Assembly: GCF_018279705.1 (NCBI RefSeq)
Contig: NZ_CP036498.1
Span: forward strand, 2,311,001 to 2,375,000
DNA: 64,000 nt
Direction of reading: 5' to 3'
Source of the DNA: Tardiphaga alba
Lineage (GTDB): Bacteria; Pseudomonadota; Alphaproteobacteria; Rhizobiales; Xanthobacteraceae
The translations under genes were made by a program, and so were the position numbers. Under the pieces are notes generated by a model, which made no database searches, had not been told where the DNA came from, and saw only the letters and a program-made list of their open reading frames with translations. Positions 1-12,623 of this stretch are shown here, piece after piece. Within the stretch, counting starts at the first letter, position 1; each line of letters begins with the position of its first letter.

Positions 1-110
1 CATATGCGCGCCGGTGAAAGTTTCCGTTCACCATCATGCTCGAAGAAAAATGCGAAAACACCGTTCAAATCAGCATTTGCGCGTTAGGCACGGTCCGGCC
101 CGCGATCGCT

Positions 111-125
111 TTAGTGTTCGTTTAA
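111..125 (+). promoter_or_regulatory. Near-match to CtrA box (TTAG-N7-TTAA)
   Basis: TTAG at 111-114 and TTAA at 122-125 are separated by seven bases, one mismatch from the TTAA-N7-TTAA consensus of the alphaproteobacterial cell-cycle regulator CtrA. The site lies 81 bases upstream of the sensor kinase start. Binding is an inference from the motif only. Confidence 0.3.
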
Positions 126-205
126 TGTCGCTCTGACAGGTTGGCGCAACAACAAAGGAGGCGTTTCGACGCGTCTGTCACGACGAGTATGTCGAAGCGA
201 AACGA

Positions 206-2033
<1,828 letters not shown>

Positions 2034-2041
<8 letters not shown>

Positions 2042-2759
2042 AGCAAGTTCCAAATCCGCCAAGTCCAAGCGCGCCCGTGCTGTCGTCGTCGATGAGCCGG
2101 CCGAGCGCGGGCTGTTCATGCGCATGTTGCTGCACAGCCCGAAGGACATGGTGGCAGGGCTGATCGCATTCTCCGCGGTGAGTGCGATCATTGCCAATGC
2201 GATCTTCCTGCAGAAAGGCCATCATCCGTCGCCGATGTTCGGCAGCAGCACGGTGGTGGCGTTTCCGGCGCCGACACCGACAATGAATCCGCTGCCGAAG
2301 CCGCGCCCGAGCGATGCGACGCTGACCTCGATGGATACCAGGCTCGACACGCGCATGCTGGATTCCCGGCCTGTGAATGCAGCCAGCGAAGCCAAGCCAT
2401 CGGTGGTGGCGAAACCTGCCGAGCAGCGCAGTGGCGATCCGATGGGCAATCTCGTCAAGGCGACGGCTGCGCCTGCGCCGACTACGGCCTCGGTGGCGCG
2501 GCCGCCGGCAGCGATCCCGCATGCCGGCAAGGTCGATCCGCTCGGCGATCTCATCACCAATACCCGCCGCGTTGCCGCCGTGCAGCGCGCGCTCACCGAA
2601 TTCGGCTATGGTCAGTTGAAGCCCACCGGCAATGTCGGCTCCGATACCGCGGCCGCGATCCAGCGCTTCGAACGCGAACGCAAGCTGCCGGTGACCGGGC
2701 AGATGTCCGATCGCATGGTGCGCGAGCTCGCCGCCGTCACCGGCCGCGCGATCGACTAG
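2034..2759 (+). CDS. Membrane-anchored peptidoglycan-binding domain protein
   Basis: Protein of 241 aa with a basic N-terminus, one hydrophobic segment near residues 37-62, a long Pro/Ala/Thr-rich linker and a C-terminal peptidoglycan-binding type 1 fold at about 178-238. That domain has the family pattern VQRALTEFGYG, then GSDTAAAIQRFER, then LPVTGQ. This suggests an inner-membrane protein reaching into the periplasm to bind the cell wall. No catalytic domain is visible. It starts at a GTG that overlaps the end of the kinase gene by 8 bases, so the two are probably translationally coupled. Confidence 0.8.
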
Positions 2760-2792
2760 CGCCGGCCGACCGGCTGGCCTATCGTTTCCATC

Positions 2793-3140
2793 ATGAGCCG
2801 TTTGAAATCATCCATATGGGTGGCCGCCTATCTGCGCCGCTGCCAGACCGAAGGCGTGTTCGGTGCGGTACGTCGTCGTGGTGCGGAGGAGGCGGGAGCG
2901 GTGTTCATCAAGCTGGCGCTGCTCGACGGCACCGCCATGCTGTTCACGCCGGCACCGCAATCCGCCTATGACGACAGCCGTCCGAGCGATCGCGTGTTCG
3001 CGCCATCGCCGCCGCAGCCGGTGGAAGAGCAGAAGGTCGAGGAGCGGCTGCAGAAAGAGATCAACTTCGATCCCGATCTCTGGATCGTCGAGATCGAGGA
3101 CAGAGCCGGCCGGCACTTTCTGGATCTGGTGAAGGCCTAG
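2793..3140 (+). CDS. DUF1491 family protein
   Basis: Small soluble protein of 115 aa that matches the DUF1491 family of alphaproteobacteria. Recognisable parts are the N-terminal VAAYLRRCQTEG, the central GAVFIKLALLDG and the acidic C-terminal DPDLWIVEIEDRAGR. The function of the family is unknown and no catalytic motif is evident. The ATG lies 33 bases after the preceding stop, on the same strand, so it probably shares the transcript of the kinase and peptidoglycan-binding genes. Its last codons overlap the convergent DUF2336 gene by 4 bases. Confidence 0.82.
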   Translation: MSRLKSSIWVAAYLRRCQTEGVFGAVRRRGAEEAGAVFIKLALLDGTAMLFTPAPQSAYDDSRPSDRVFAPSPPQPVEEQKVEERLQKEINFDPDLWIVEIEDRAGRHFLDLVKA

Positions 3141-4105
3141 CTTCCCGACGTATTGCGGATGCGTGTGATGTCGATGCCGGGCTGCACGCTCGGGCGCGAC
3201 GACGGCATGGCGGGGCGGGCGCGCTGGCGCTCGTCGTCATACAGAGTCGGGCGGAATTTCGCACGCGTGGCTGCGAGATGTGCGCCGCGCCAGGCGGCCA
3301 CCATGATCAGTGCCGCGCGCTCGGTCAGCACGTCATACATGCGCGACAGCCGATAGACATTGTTCACCGACGCGCCGAATTCCGGATTGAGGAACAGCAG
3401 CACGCGCTGAAAGATCGCGCTCGACATGCCAAGCGCCTTGGCGCAGCAGGCAAGCGCCTCGCCGCCGGGATCGTTCACCACCTGATCGGCGATCGCGATG
3501 GGCAGCATCAGGGCTTCGCTGATCTCGCGCGCGAAGTTTTCGCGATCTTCGGCGAAGGCCGCCATTTCGAGAATGTGCATGGCACGCGCAGCACGCGACT
3601 GCGGAATGCGGGCCGAGGGCTGCAGCGGCGTGTCGGCGAGATTGTGCAGCATTTTCGCGCGTTCGGCGGCATTGGCGGCGAAGAACAGGTTGCTGATTTC
3701 CGCGGCGTCCTGCGGCTGCATCGTGCGGTTGACGATGCGCGACGGCGGCGGTGCGGGCTGCTGCAATGTCGGCGCGGCCGGCGCTTCCGGCGCGATGGCA
3801 GGCGCCAGCGGCAACGGCTTGTCCGAGGTGTTCGGGCGCAATGCGAGCTGGTCGAGGATCACGCGCGGCGTGTTCGGATAGATCGACAGCCGGCCACGCA
3901 CGGCGGCGCGGGTGGCGTCATCGACCTGCTCGATCAGACGCGAGGTCAGTTCGACGAACTGTTTCTCTTCGTCGGCGGAATGGGTGGGCGACTGCACATA
4001 GAGATCGGTCAGCACGCGCAGCAATGTCGGACGGATATCGACGCCTTCACGGCGCGATAATGTCATCAGGCCATCGAAGCCCGGAAACATCGGAGGAGAG
4101 GTCAT
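3137..4105 (-). CDS. DUF2336 domain-containing protein
   Basis: Cytoplasmic all-helical protein of 322 aa. The N-terminal half (about residues 15-110) has the DUF2336 pattern, including LLRVLTDLYV, EEKQFVELTSRLI and FGYPNTPRVILDQLA-like repeats (here IYPNTPRVILDQLA). The family is common in Rhizobiales, and HEAT-like helical repeats are suspected. A Pro-rich linker near residues 120-150 precedes a second helical region. The gene converges with DUF1491 and overlaps it by 4 bases. A perfect TTAA-N7-TTAA CtrA-type site lies about 50 bases upstream of its ATG. Its biochemical role is unknown. Confidence 0.78.
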   Translation of the reverse strand: MTSPPMFPGFDGLMTLSRREGVDIRPTLLRVLTDLYVQSPTHSADEEKQFVELTSRLIEQVDDATRAAVRGRLSIYPNTPRVILDQLALRPNTSDKPLPLAPAIAPEAPAAPTLQQPAPPPSRIVNRTMQPQDAAEISNLFFAANAAERAKMLHNLADTPLQPSARIPQSRAARAMHILEMAAFAEDRENFAREISEALMLPIAIADQVVNDPGGEALACCAKALGMSSAIFQRVLLFLNPEFGASVNNVYRLSRMYDVLTERAALIMVAAWRGAHLAATRAKFRPTLYDDERQRARPAMPSSRPSVQPGIDITRIRNTSGS

Positions 4106-4459
4106 GATCGGTACGCTGACAGAGGCTGCTTTGCCTCAAATTACGACCGACGAATTAATATCCGTTTAACCATGGGCCGGCGGCAGCAACGGATGTCGCG
4201 GGCGATGCGAATGCGCAGCGCTCGCGCGGTTCTGTGCAATCTACGAAATGAAAACGTAGCGGTGCGGACACACCGTTAAAGAAATCTCGAATGCGTGACA
4301 TTTCACATCACATCGAAATAAATAGGTAACTTGGTATGGCAATATCGCCCTCAGCGTGTCTCCCGTTCGATTCTGTTCTGCAACGGGAGGTGTTTGGCCT
4401 CGATGCGCAGGGGGCCGCGGTCGCGAATGTCCCGCCTGCGTCAGACTGTGTCATTGCCG
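4106..4459. other. Intergenic region upstream of the autotransporter gene
   Basis: About 350 bases between the divergent DUF2336 and autotransporter genes. It holds the CtrA-type site at 4155-4169 and an A/T-richer stretch near 4260-4330 that could contain the autotransporter promoter. I see no convincing -35/-10 pair and no additional coding region. A frame open from 4331 continues into the autotransporter and may give it a longer N-terminus. Confidence 0.5.
4155..4169 (-). promoter_or_regulatory. Consensus CtrA box (TTAA-N7-TTAA)
   Basis: TTAA at 4155-4158 and TTAA at 4166-4169 with exactly seven bases between them match the full CtrA consensus. The site is about 50 bases upstream of the DUF2336 start on the minus strand, where an activator or repressor would act. 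Regulation by CtrA is inferred from the motif. Confidence 0.5.
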
Positions 4460-5367
4460 ATGTCGCGTCCCGTTCAACGAATGATCATTCCCACGTCGCG
4501 ACTGCTGAAGCGCGCGCTGCTTGCCGGCACGGCGCTGACGGCGGTGGTGCTCGGCTGGCAGCCGGCGATGGCGGCGTGTCCGGACGGTTTTGATGCCACC
4601 GGAAAAACCGGAGGCATCGGCTGCGGCGCCACCGGTGCGGGCGGGGCCGGAGGCCGCCCGTATAACGTTGGTAGCGCAGGGGGTGGTGGGGTCACGGCTT
4701 CCGGTGCGGGAAGTGGCGGTGGCGGCGGCGCCAGTTTTGAGAACGCAGGGCAAACGGGGACCGCCGATGGCGGTGCGGGGGCGGACGAAGGCGGTGGCCT
4801 CGGCGGCGGCGGCGGCGGCGGCGGTGGCGGCGTTGCGCAATCGATGACGACAGGCGGGCTCATCGCGTCGCCGCTCACCGGTGGTCTTGGAGGTGCGGGC
4901 GGCGCTGGAGACGATTTCGGGCGTGGCGGTGGCGGCGGCGGCGGAGGCGGTGGTGGCGGAGCCGGTGCCGTTCTTGGCGGCAGCGGCCAGGCTTATGAAG
5001 TCGATGCGACGGTCACGGGCGGCGGCGGCGGCGCGGGCGGAGCCGGCGGGCAATCGAGTGGAAATGCTTCGGCCGGTTATGGTGGCGATGGTGGCTCCGG
5101 CGCATTCGGCATCGGGGTATCGGATGCATCGCTGACCCTGCGCGCCGCTGTGATCGGCGGCGCTGGTGGCGCCGGTGGTGTCGGCGGGCGTGCACTGAAC
5201 TGGTCGGCGGGGACCGGCGGCGCAGGAGGCGCGGGTGGCGCGGGCCTGACGGCGACGGGCACTGCGGCGCTTCTGCAGTCCAGCATCATTGGCGGTGCTG
5301 GCGGTGTTGGTGGCGCAGGAGGAGCGGTCGACGGCAACTCCGCAGGTTGGGGCGGGGCGGGCGGAGC

Positions 5368-5372
5368 GGGGG
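5368..5372 (+). other. Frame break 1 in autotransporter (run of five G)
   Basis: The upstream Gly-rich frame stops at 5401-5403, while the continuation is open one phase lower. Adding one G to this run gives a smooth Gly-rich join leading into GSLTLDTAGAF. The neighbouring run of five G at 5377-5381 is an equally possible site. Confidence 0.6.
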
Positions 5373-6615
5373 CGACGGGGGCTATCATCTCCGGGGCAGC
5401 CTGACGCTGGACACCGCAGGCGCGTTCGTGCGCGGCGGGGCCGGAGGCGTTGGCGGGGCAGGCGCCTATGGCGGCATTGCGGGGAGAAGTGGCCGCGGTG
5501 GCGCCGGCGGTGCAGGGGGCGTGGGCGTCCATCTCGACGCCGGGGCAGCGCTGGTCGTCGGCGCATCGATGTCGGTCCTCGGCGGCGCAGGTGGCCTCGG
5601 CGGCGCAGGTGCCGGGGGCGAGTCGGCCGGTGCAGCCGGTCTCGGCGGTGCCGGCATCACGGCCAGCAACGCGACGATCACGCTCGCCGGCACCGTTGCC
5701 GGCGGCCTGTCCGCCGCTGGCGTGCGCGCCAATGCCATCACCTTCTCCGGCACGAACAATCGGCTCGAACTGCTGTCCGGCTACACGATCGACGGCAATG
5801 TGCAGGGCGCCGGCGCGACGACGCTGGCGCTCGGCGGTTCGGTCGCGAGCTCATTCGACATGTCGCAGATGAACGGCACCGGCACCCAATTCAACGGCAT
5901 CTCCACGCTGAGCAAGGAGGGCAGCGGCACCTTGACGCTGAGCGGCACATCGTCCCCGACGAATGCCATCGCATGGAGCGTGTCCGGTGGCACGCTCGAT
6001 CTCAACGGCACGTCACAATCGACGACGGGCCTGACCCTGACCGATGGCACGCTGACCAACGGCACGCTCAGCGGCACCATCACGTCGAATAACGCGGCGA
6101 TCTCCGACCTCCGGGGCACAGCCGCACTGAATGTCGTCGGCAACGGCAGCATAACGACGATCAGCGGAACGAACACCTATACAGGCGTAACGTCCGTTCT
6201 TGATTGGCGCACTACATTGCGTGCGACCTCTGCCAATGCATTTAGCGCCGCCAGCGAGATCACGGTGGGCGACAGTGCGACGCTCGATCTCGGCGGTTTC
6301 GCGCAGAAGATCGACAGCGTCGTTCTGGAGCAATTTTCCTCTCTGAAGGATGGATCGCTGAGCGGCGCGATTCTCGCGAAAGGCGCGGACATTACGAACC
6401 TGTCCGGCGATGCGACGCTGACCGTGGAGGGAGGGGGCACCACATCCTTCCATGGGAGCAACACCTATACGGGCGCGACGGTGCTCCAAAACAGTGGTGC
6501 AATATTCTTGTCCCAGGACAATGTGCTGAGCGCGGATAGCGAGACCACGATCCACGATGGGGCATATCTCGATTTCGGCGATACCAAGCAGACGATCAAC
6601 AAGATCAATCTGGCT

Positions 6616-6619
6616 GGGG
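6616..6619 (+). other. Frame break 2 in autotransporter (run of four G)
   Basis: Adding one G restores a beta-strand repeat reading INKINLAGG, then LLWRGVLTGA, which matches the INSVTLAGGALGNGTLTGA pattern of the neighbouring repeats. Without it the frame enters a non-repeat sequence that ends at 6879. Confidence 0.7.
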
Positions 6620-8819
6620 ACTGTTGTGGAGGGGCGTGCTCACCGGTGCGACCGAGTCAACTGGCGGCAGAGTATGGGATATTTCCGGTACAGCGTCGCT
6701 CAAGACCTTGTCCGGCACGACGGTGCTCAGAAACAACAGCTATAGCGGAGCGACGACTGTCGCAGGCGGAACGCTCACGGCCGACAGGGATAATGCGTTC
6801 AGTAAAACAAGCGCGACCACGGTCAGCACCGGCGGCACGATCGACCTCGGTAGCTACGCGCAGGTCATCGACAGCGTGACGCTGGACGGCGGCATGCTGA
6901 AGAACGGCACGCTCACGGGCACGATTGCGTCCAAAGGCGGGGCTGTGTCCGATCTCGCAGGCACGACGTCGCTGACACTCAGCAGCGGCACGACGACGAT
7001 TTCCGGCGCCAACGCCTATACCGGCGCGACGACGGTGAATGGCGGTGTCCTTGCCGTGACCGGCACGCTCGGCAGCAGCGCCGTCACCGTCAATTCCGGC
7101 GGCGCATTGCAAGGCAGCGGCACGATCACCCAGTCGGTTTCGATCGCCAGTGGCGGCGCGCTGACCGGCAGCGCAGGCGCGACACTGACCATGGGCGCGC
7201 TGACCCTGTCATCGGGCTCGGCCATCGATATAGATTTCGGGGCAACGCCCGCGAGCGGCGCGCTGTTCGATGTCACCGGCACGCTCACGCTCGATGGCAC
7301 GCTCAACATCACCAACACCGGTGCATTCGGCGTCGGCGTGTATCGCATGTTCAACTACGGCACGCTGGTCAATAACGGCCTCACGATCGGCAACTTGCCC
7401 TCAGGGACGGACGCGAATGCGCTGACGCTGCGCACCGGTGGCGGCCAGGTCAATCTCGTCAATGCATCGGGCCTCGATCTGCAGTTCTGGAACGGGCCAG
7501 CGTCGGCGGGGCCGGGCAGCGGCACGGTTAATGGCGGCAGCGGGACGTGGAGCCTGAATGGAGGTAACTGGAGCGATGCGTCGGGTACATTCAATGGAAA
7601 TATGAATCCGTCGCCCGGCTTCGCCGTCTTCGAAGGCAATCCAGGCACGGTCACGGTGGACAATTCCGCCGGACAGATTGTCAGCGCCGGCATGCAATTC
7701 GTTACCAGTGGCTATGAGGTCATCGGTGATGCGATCGAACTGGGTGATCCGTTGACGACCATCCGCGTCGGTGACGGCACCACTGCAAGCGCGAGCACCA
7801 CTGCAATCATGGGATCTGCGCTGATCGGATCAGGCGGCCTGCAGAAAACGGATTTCGGCACGCTCATTCTGACTGGCGCCAACAGCTATAGCGGTGAGAC
7901 ACGGATCGAAGGCGGCACGCTACAGGCCGGCGCTGTCAACACATTCAGCCAGGGCAGCCTGACCACAGTCGCAACCGGCGGCACGCTCGATCTCGGCGGC
8001 TTCGTGCAGACGATCAATTCCGTCACGCTCGCCGGTGGCGCGCTGGGCAATGGCACGCTGACCGGCGCGATCTCGTCATCGGGCGGCTCGGTCTTCGATC
8101 TCGCCGGTACCGCGTCGCTTGATTTGACCGGCGGCACGACGACCCTGACAGGGAACAACACTTTCACGGGTGCGATTACGATCGGTAGCGGCGCGACGCT
8201 GGCGGGCGGCTCGATCAACGCGTTCAACGCCGCGACCGCGCTCACGGCGGGCACCGGCGCCACGATCGATCTCGGCGGTTTTGCGCAGGCGATCAACAGC
8301 ATCACGCTGTCCGGCGGCACGTTGACGAATGGCGTACTGACCGGCGATATCTCATCGTCGGGCGGAACGATTTCAAATCTGTCCGGCACAGCGTCGCTGG
8401 CGACGTCATCCGGTACGACCACACTGTCGGGCGCCAATGCCTTTACCGGTTACACCACTGTGTCTGGCGGAACGCTGACGGCGAGCAATGATCAAGCATT
8501 CAGCGCGGCTAGTCAGATCGTCGTGACGTCGGGAGTCGTGGATCTCGGCGGATTTGCGCAGACGATCAACGAGATCAGCTTGTCCAATGGAACGCTGAAG
8601 AGCGGATCGCTGGCGGGCGCCATCTCGTCATTGAACGGGACGATATCAGACATTTCGGGCACGGCGTCGCTGACGGTTGCAAGCAGCCCGCTCGCCGACG
8701 CCTTGACAACATTGTCGGGCAGCAACGCCTATACCGGCGCGACCGTCGTCAAGAGTGGAACGCTCACGGCGACATCCGCCAATGCGTTCAGCGCTGCAAG
8801 CGCGACGACAGTCGAAGCT

Positions 8820-8824
8820 GGGGG
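8820..8824 (+). other. Frame break 3 in autotransporter (run of five G)
   Basis: Adding one G converts the truncated ending VEAGGR-stop into VEAGGTLNLGGLAQTIN, the standard repeat sequence, and joins it to the downstream frame that carries the beta-barrel. Confidence 0.75.
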
Positions 8825-11219
8825 ACGCTGAATCTCGGAGGTCTCGCACAGACGATCAATCGTGTCACTCTTACCGGTGGCACGCTGAGCAATGGCGCGC
8901 TGACAGGCGAGATCACGTCCGAAGGCGGCTCCGTGTCGGGCTTGTCAGGCACGGCGTCGCTGGAGGTGACATCGGGCACGACGACTCTGTCCGGGACCAA
9001 CATCTATACGGGGGCTACACTCGTCACCAGCGGCACGCTGATCGGCACGGCGAATGCATTCAGCGCAGATAGTGAGACGACGGTGGCCGCCGACGGCACG
9101 CTGGATCTCGGCGGCTTCGCGCAGAACATCGCCAAGGTCAATCTTGCCGGCGGCTATCTGCAATACGGCACGCTCACGGGCGCCATCACGTCCACCGGCG
9201 GCATCATGATCGATATCGGGGGGATCGCATCGTTCACCTTAAACAGCGGCGACGCGATGCTGCGCGGCGCCAACACATTCACCGGCGACACGACCCTGAA
9301 TGGTGGCACGCTGCGGGTCGGCAATGATTATACGCTCAGCCAGGGCAGCCTCACCACCGTCAATAGTGGTGCGGTACTGGATCTCGGCGCGACATTGCAG
9401 GCAGTCGATAAACTGGTTCTTGCCGGCGGTACGCTGAAGAACGGCGCGCTCGCGGGGGACATTTTCTCGGAAGGCGGCATCATCGCAAATATGTCCGGCG
9501 CGGCATCGCTGACGACCACGGCGGGCCTGACGACGCTCTCCGGCTCCATCGACTATACAGGCGCGACCAATGTGAACGGCGGTCGTCTCGCGGTGAACAC
9601 CACGTTGCTGACATCGGCGCTGACGGTGAACACCGGCGGCGAGATCGGCGGCAACGGCACGGTCGGCAATCTGACCATCAATGGCGGCACGCTGGCGCCG
9701 GGCAACTCCATCGGCACGCTGACGGTGCAGGGCAGCCTCACCCTCGATGCGGCGTCGCATTACATGGTCGAAGTGTCACCGACCAATGCGGATCGCGTCA
9801 ATGTGACGGATATCGCCAAGCTCGGCAACGCCACCGTGAACGCGCATTTTGCGCCCGGCAGCTATATCGCGAAGACCTACACCATCCTCAATGCGGCCGG
9901 CGGTATCGATGGCAAATTCGGTGCGCAGGTGAACACCGATCTGCCGAGCAGTTTCAATTCGACGCTCGGTTATGATGGCAACAATGTCTATCTGTATCTC
10001 GCGCTCAACTACGATCCGCCGACATTCGGCGGCGGACTGTCGGGCAACCAGCGCCATGTCGCCAATGCGCTGGTCGGATATTACGACGCGACCGGCGGCA
10101 TTCCGCTTGCCTTCGGCGCGCTGACGCCGATGGGGCTGACGCAGGTCTCCGGCGAAACCGCGACGGGCGCGCAGCAGACGACCTTCGACGCCATGAGCCA
10201 GTTCATGGGCGTCATGACCGATCCGTTCACCGCAGGCCGCAATATGGCCGGGCAGGGGGCTGCGGCCTTCGCGGAAGACGACGCGATGGCCTATGCGCCG
10301 CGCGGCCGCGATATCCGCGATGCGCTTGCGATGGCAACGAAGGCGGCGCCTGTGGTGCCGGCCTTCGAAGGATACTGGAATGTCTGGGCCGCGGGCGTTG
10401 GCGGCACGCGATCGACGGATGGCCATGCGCTGACCGGATCTAACACCACCACCTCGCGCATTGCCGGCTCTGTAGTCGGTGCTGACTATCGTATCGCGCC
10501 CAACACCATCGCGGGCTTGTCGATGGCCGGCGGCGGCACCAGTTTCTCGGTGGCCAATGGCGGCTCGGGCAGCACGGACCTGTTCCAGGCCGGCGCCTTC
10601 CTGCGCCATCATGTCGGTTCGGCCTATGTCACCGCAGCGGCAGCCTATGGCTGGCAGAACATCTCGACCGATCGCATCATGACGGCCGCAGGTTCAGATC
10701 GCCTGCACGCGCAATTCACTGCGCATGCCTATTCGGGCCGTGTCGAACTCGGCAACCGTCTCGTGATGCCGTGGATCGGCGGATTTGGTCTTACGCCATT
10801 CGCTGCGGCGCAGGTGACGGCGCTCGATTTGCCCGCCTATGCGGAGCAGGCAGCCGGCGCATCGCTGTTTACGCTTGACTATGCGGCGAAGACGGCCATC
10901 AGCACGCGCACCGAGCTCGGCCTGCGCGGCGACAAGTCGTTCGCGATGCAGGATGCGATCCTCACGCTGCGCGGACGCGCCGCCTGGGCGCATGACTTCA
11001 ACCGTGATCGCAGCGTGGCCGCGGCATTCCAGTCATTGCCGGGGGCGAGTTTCGTCGTGAACGGTGCGCAGCAGGCGGCGAACACCGCACTGACATCGGC
11101 TTCGGCGGAGATTGCCTTCAGCAATGGCATCTCGCTATCCGCGACATTCGACGGCGAATTCTCCGACGTCACGCAGAGCTATGCGGGGAAGGGCGTGGTG
11201 CGCTACGCGTGGTGATGAA

Positions 11220-12203
11220 TCACGCGCGCGCCTGGACGTCGTAATAGAGCGGCATCTCGCTGGGGAGGATCGCCTGTTCGGCGCGGCGACCCATGAAATA
11301 GACGCCGCCCGCCGCATCGGCGCGGGCGCGGGATTTGCCGAAGCGATCGAGAAAGCGCAGCCAGAAGAACGGCAGCGTCACGATGCGGGACATCTTGTCG
11401 CCGGCGCCGAGCGTGCGCGAGAAATAGCGGATCGACCACAGCAAGGCGACGCCCGCGCCGGTGACGGCACCGGCCTCGACCTCGGCAAAGTGGCGAAACA
11501 GCCAGCGATGGCCGCTGCGGGTGAAGCGCGAGAAATCATAGGCGCGCTCATGCACCTGCTGCATGAACGGCGTCTCGGCATAGACCAGCCCCTTGGGCTT
11601 CAGCACGCGATGAATCTCCGCCGCCACCGTCGCGGGCTCCAGCACATGTTCGAGCACGGCCTGAATCCAGACGCCGTCGAAGGTCGCATCATGGAAGGGA
11701 AGGCGATGCGCATCGGCGACCAGCGCGGTGTTCTCCGAGGAGAACACGTCGCTGCCGACCACTTCGATGTCGGGATCATTGTAGAGACTGTCGGCGCCGG
11801 AGCCGACAGTCGCGCCACCGACCACCAGCACCACCGGTCGCGCCGAATCCTTCTTCAACAGCGCGACGAACTTCTCGCAATTACTGGCGGCGACGGGATT
11901 GCCGCCGAAGGTGAAGCGATGCAGGCGCGAGCCGAGCGAGCGGCCGGCCACGTCGCGCGTCATCACCGATCCATGCGCTTCGCGATAGCTCTCGCGCGCG
12001 AATACGCTGGCCTCGAAATCGATCAGCACCGGCTGGCCATCCACCATCGGGAAGCCCGCTGTTGAATAATCGCAGCTATAGTTCACGCAGGACGGCTTGG
12101 CGTGGATATCCGAAATCGGCGAGCCGCAACGCGGACATCGCATCCGCTCCTTCCAGTTCGTGGAGAGAGGGAGGTCGTCTACGCTGTGCAGTGTTGCGCT
12201 CAT
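11220..12203 (-). CDS. SAM-dependent methyltransferase with N-terminal zinc-ribbon segment
   Basis: Class I methyltransferase of 327 aa. Residues about 21-45 hold a CPRCGSPI...CVNYSC arrangement resembling a Trm112-like zinc-binding segment. The Rossmann core follows: motif I VVLVVGGATVGSGAD (about 123-137), an acidic strand IEVVGSDVF, DAHRLPFHDATFDGVW, LEHVLEP and the RVLKPKGLVYAETPF strand typical of methyltransferase 11/ubiE-like folds. The substrate cannot be told. It converges tail to tail with the autotransporter, with 4 bases between the stop codons, and is divergent from the 12401 gene. Confidence 0.82.
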   Translation of the reverse strand: MSATLHSVDDLPLSTNWKERMRCPRCGSPISDIHAKPSCVNYSCDYSTAGFPMVDGQPVLIDFEASVFARESYREAHGSVMTRDVAGRSLGSRLHRFTFGGNPVAASNCEKFVALLKKDSARPVVLVVGGATVGSGADSLYNDPDIEVVGSDVFSSENTALVADAHRLPFHDATFDGVWIQAVLEHVLEPATVAAEIHRVLKPKGLVYAETPFMQQVHERAYDFSRFTRSGHRWLFRHFAEVEAGAVTGAGVALLWSIRYFSRTLGAGDKMSRIVTLPFFWLRFLDRFGKSRARADAAGGVYFMGRRAEQAILPSEMPLYYDVQARA

Positions 12204-12324
12204 TGTGCGTTGTCGTCCTGCATGTCCGGTTGGTTGAGTCTATGCGGGGACGCACCAATCCGTTCCCCGAAGGTAGTTTCAGACAAGAATGCGGCGACAT
12301 CTCGTTAAAGTCTTCAGGGTGCGG

Positions 12325-12339
12325 TTAAGGACTCGTTAA
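12325..12339 (+). promoter_or_regulatory. Consensus CtrA box (TTAA-N7-TTAA)
   Basis: TTAA at 12325-12328 and 12336-12339 with seven bases between. The site lies 62 bases upstream of the small gene at 12401 and 122 bases upstream of the divergent methyltransferase start, so it could control either. Further TTAA copies lie at 12305-12308. Function inferred from the consensus only. Confidence 0.5.
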
Positions 12340-12400
12340 CCATAAGGGCCCCTAATGCAGCGGCATCGTTCGTGCGGAGACGATGCGAGAGGCGGAGACA

Positions 12401-12607
12401 ATGGGCAGCATCATCAAGTTCCCGGCAGAAGCGGCAATGCGACGGCTGGGCACGGATATGGCTCCTCAGCTTCGCAAGACATCTGCACAGATTTTGATTC
12501 TTCCGGTGATCCGCATCGAGCGTCACATCGATGACAGCTGCGGCGATCAAGGCCCGGAAGAAGGCACAGCACCGAACCGTCGCCGCAAGCGCCGCGCGCG
12601 CTCCTGA
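12401..12607 (+). CDS. Small hypothetical protein
   Basis: Basic 68-aa protein starting MGSIIKFPAEAAMRRL, preceded by a good ribosome binding site (GGCGGAGA). It has no signal peptide or membrane segment and ends in an Arg/Lys-rich tail (NRRRKRRARS). An in-frame ATG at 12383 is a less likely start because it lacks that spacing. It sits 62 bases after a CtrA-type site and 17 bases before a lipoprotein gene on the same strand. I do not recognise a family. Confidence 0.55.
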   Translation: MGSIIKFPAEAAMRRLGTDMAPQLRKTSAQILILPVIRIERHIDDSCGDQGPEEGTAPNRRRKRRARS

Positions 12608-12623
12608 TCGCGGAACCCGATTG

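Larger units (their letters stand above)
4460..11215 (+). pseudogene. Giant autotransporter with Gly-rich and beta-strand repeat passenger, frame broken three times
   Basis: Type V secreted surface protein, about 2,250 aa if the frame is restored. An Ala-rich signal peptide ending WQPAMAA is followed by a Gly/Ala-rich repeat region (about 4600-5690). Next come many autotransporter-associated beta-strand repeats of about 60-70 residues with the recurring phrases LDLGGFAQTIN, GGTLTNG, SGTASL and SGTTTLSG, up to about 10000. The C-terminal beta-barrel occupies about 10370-11215 and ends in the typical aromatic residue (RYAW). The frame moves by -1 near 5368-5372, 6616-6619 and 8820-8824. In each case adding one G restores the repeat consensus without a gap. 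The start is uncertain: ATGs at 4460 and 4481 both precede the signal peptide. It is either one intact gene with sequence errors, or a phase-variable or decaying adhesin. Confidence 0.82.

Noticed and set aside
6180..9700. Regularly spaced similar sequences considered as a CRISPR array
   Set aside because: The repeats are about 180-210 bases apart, degenerate at DNA level and in coding phase; they are the beta-strand repeats of the autotransporter.
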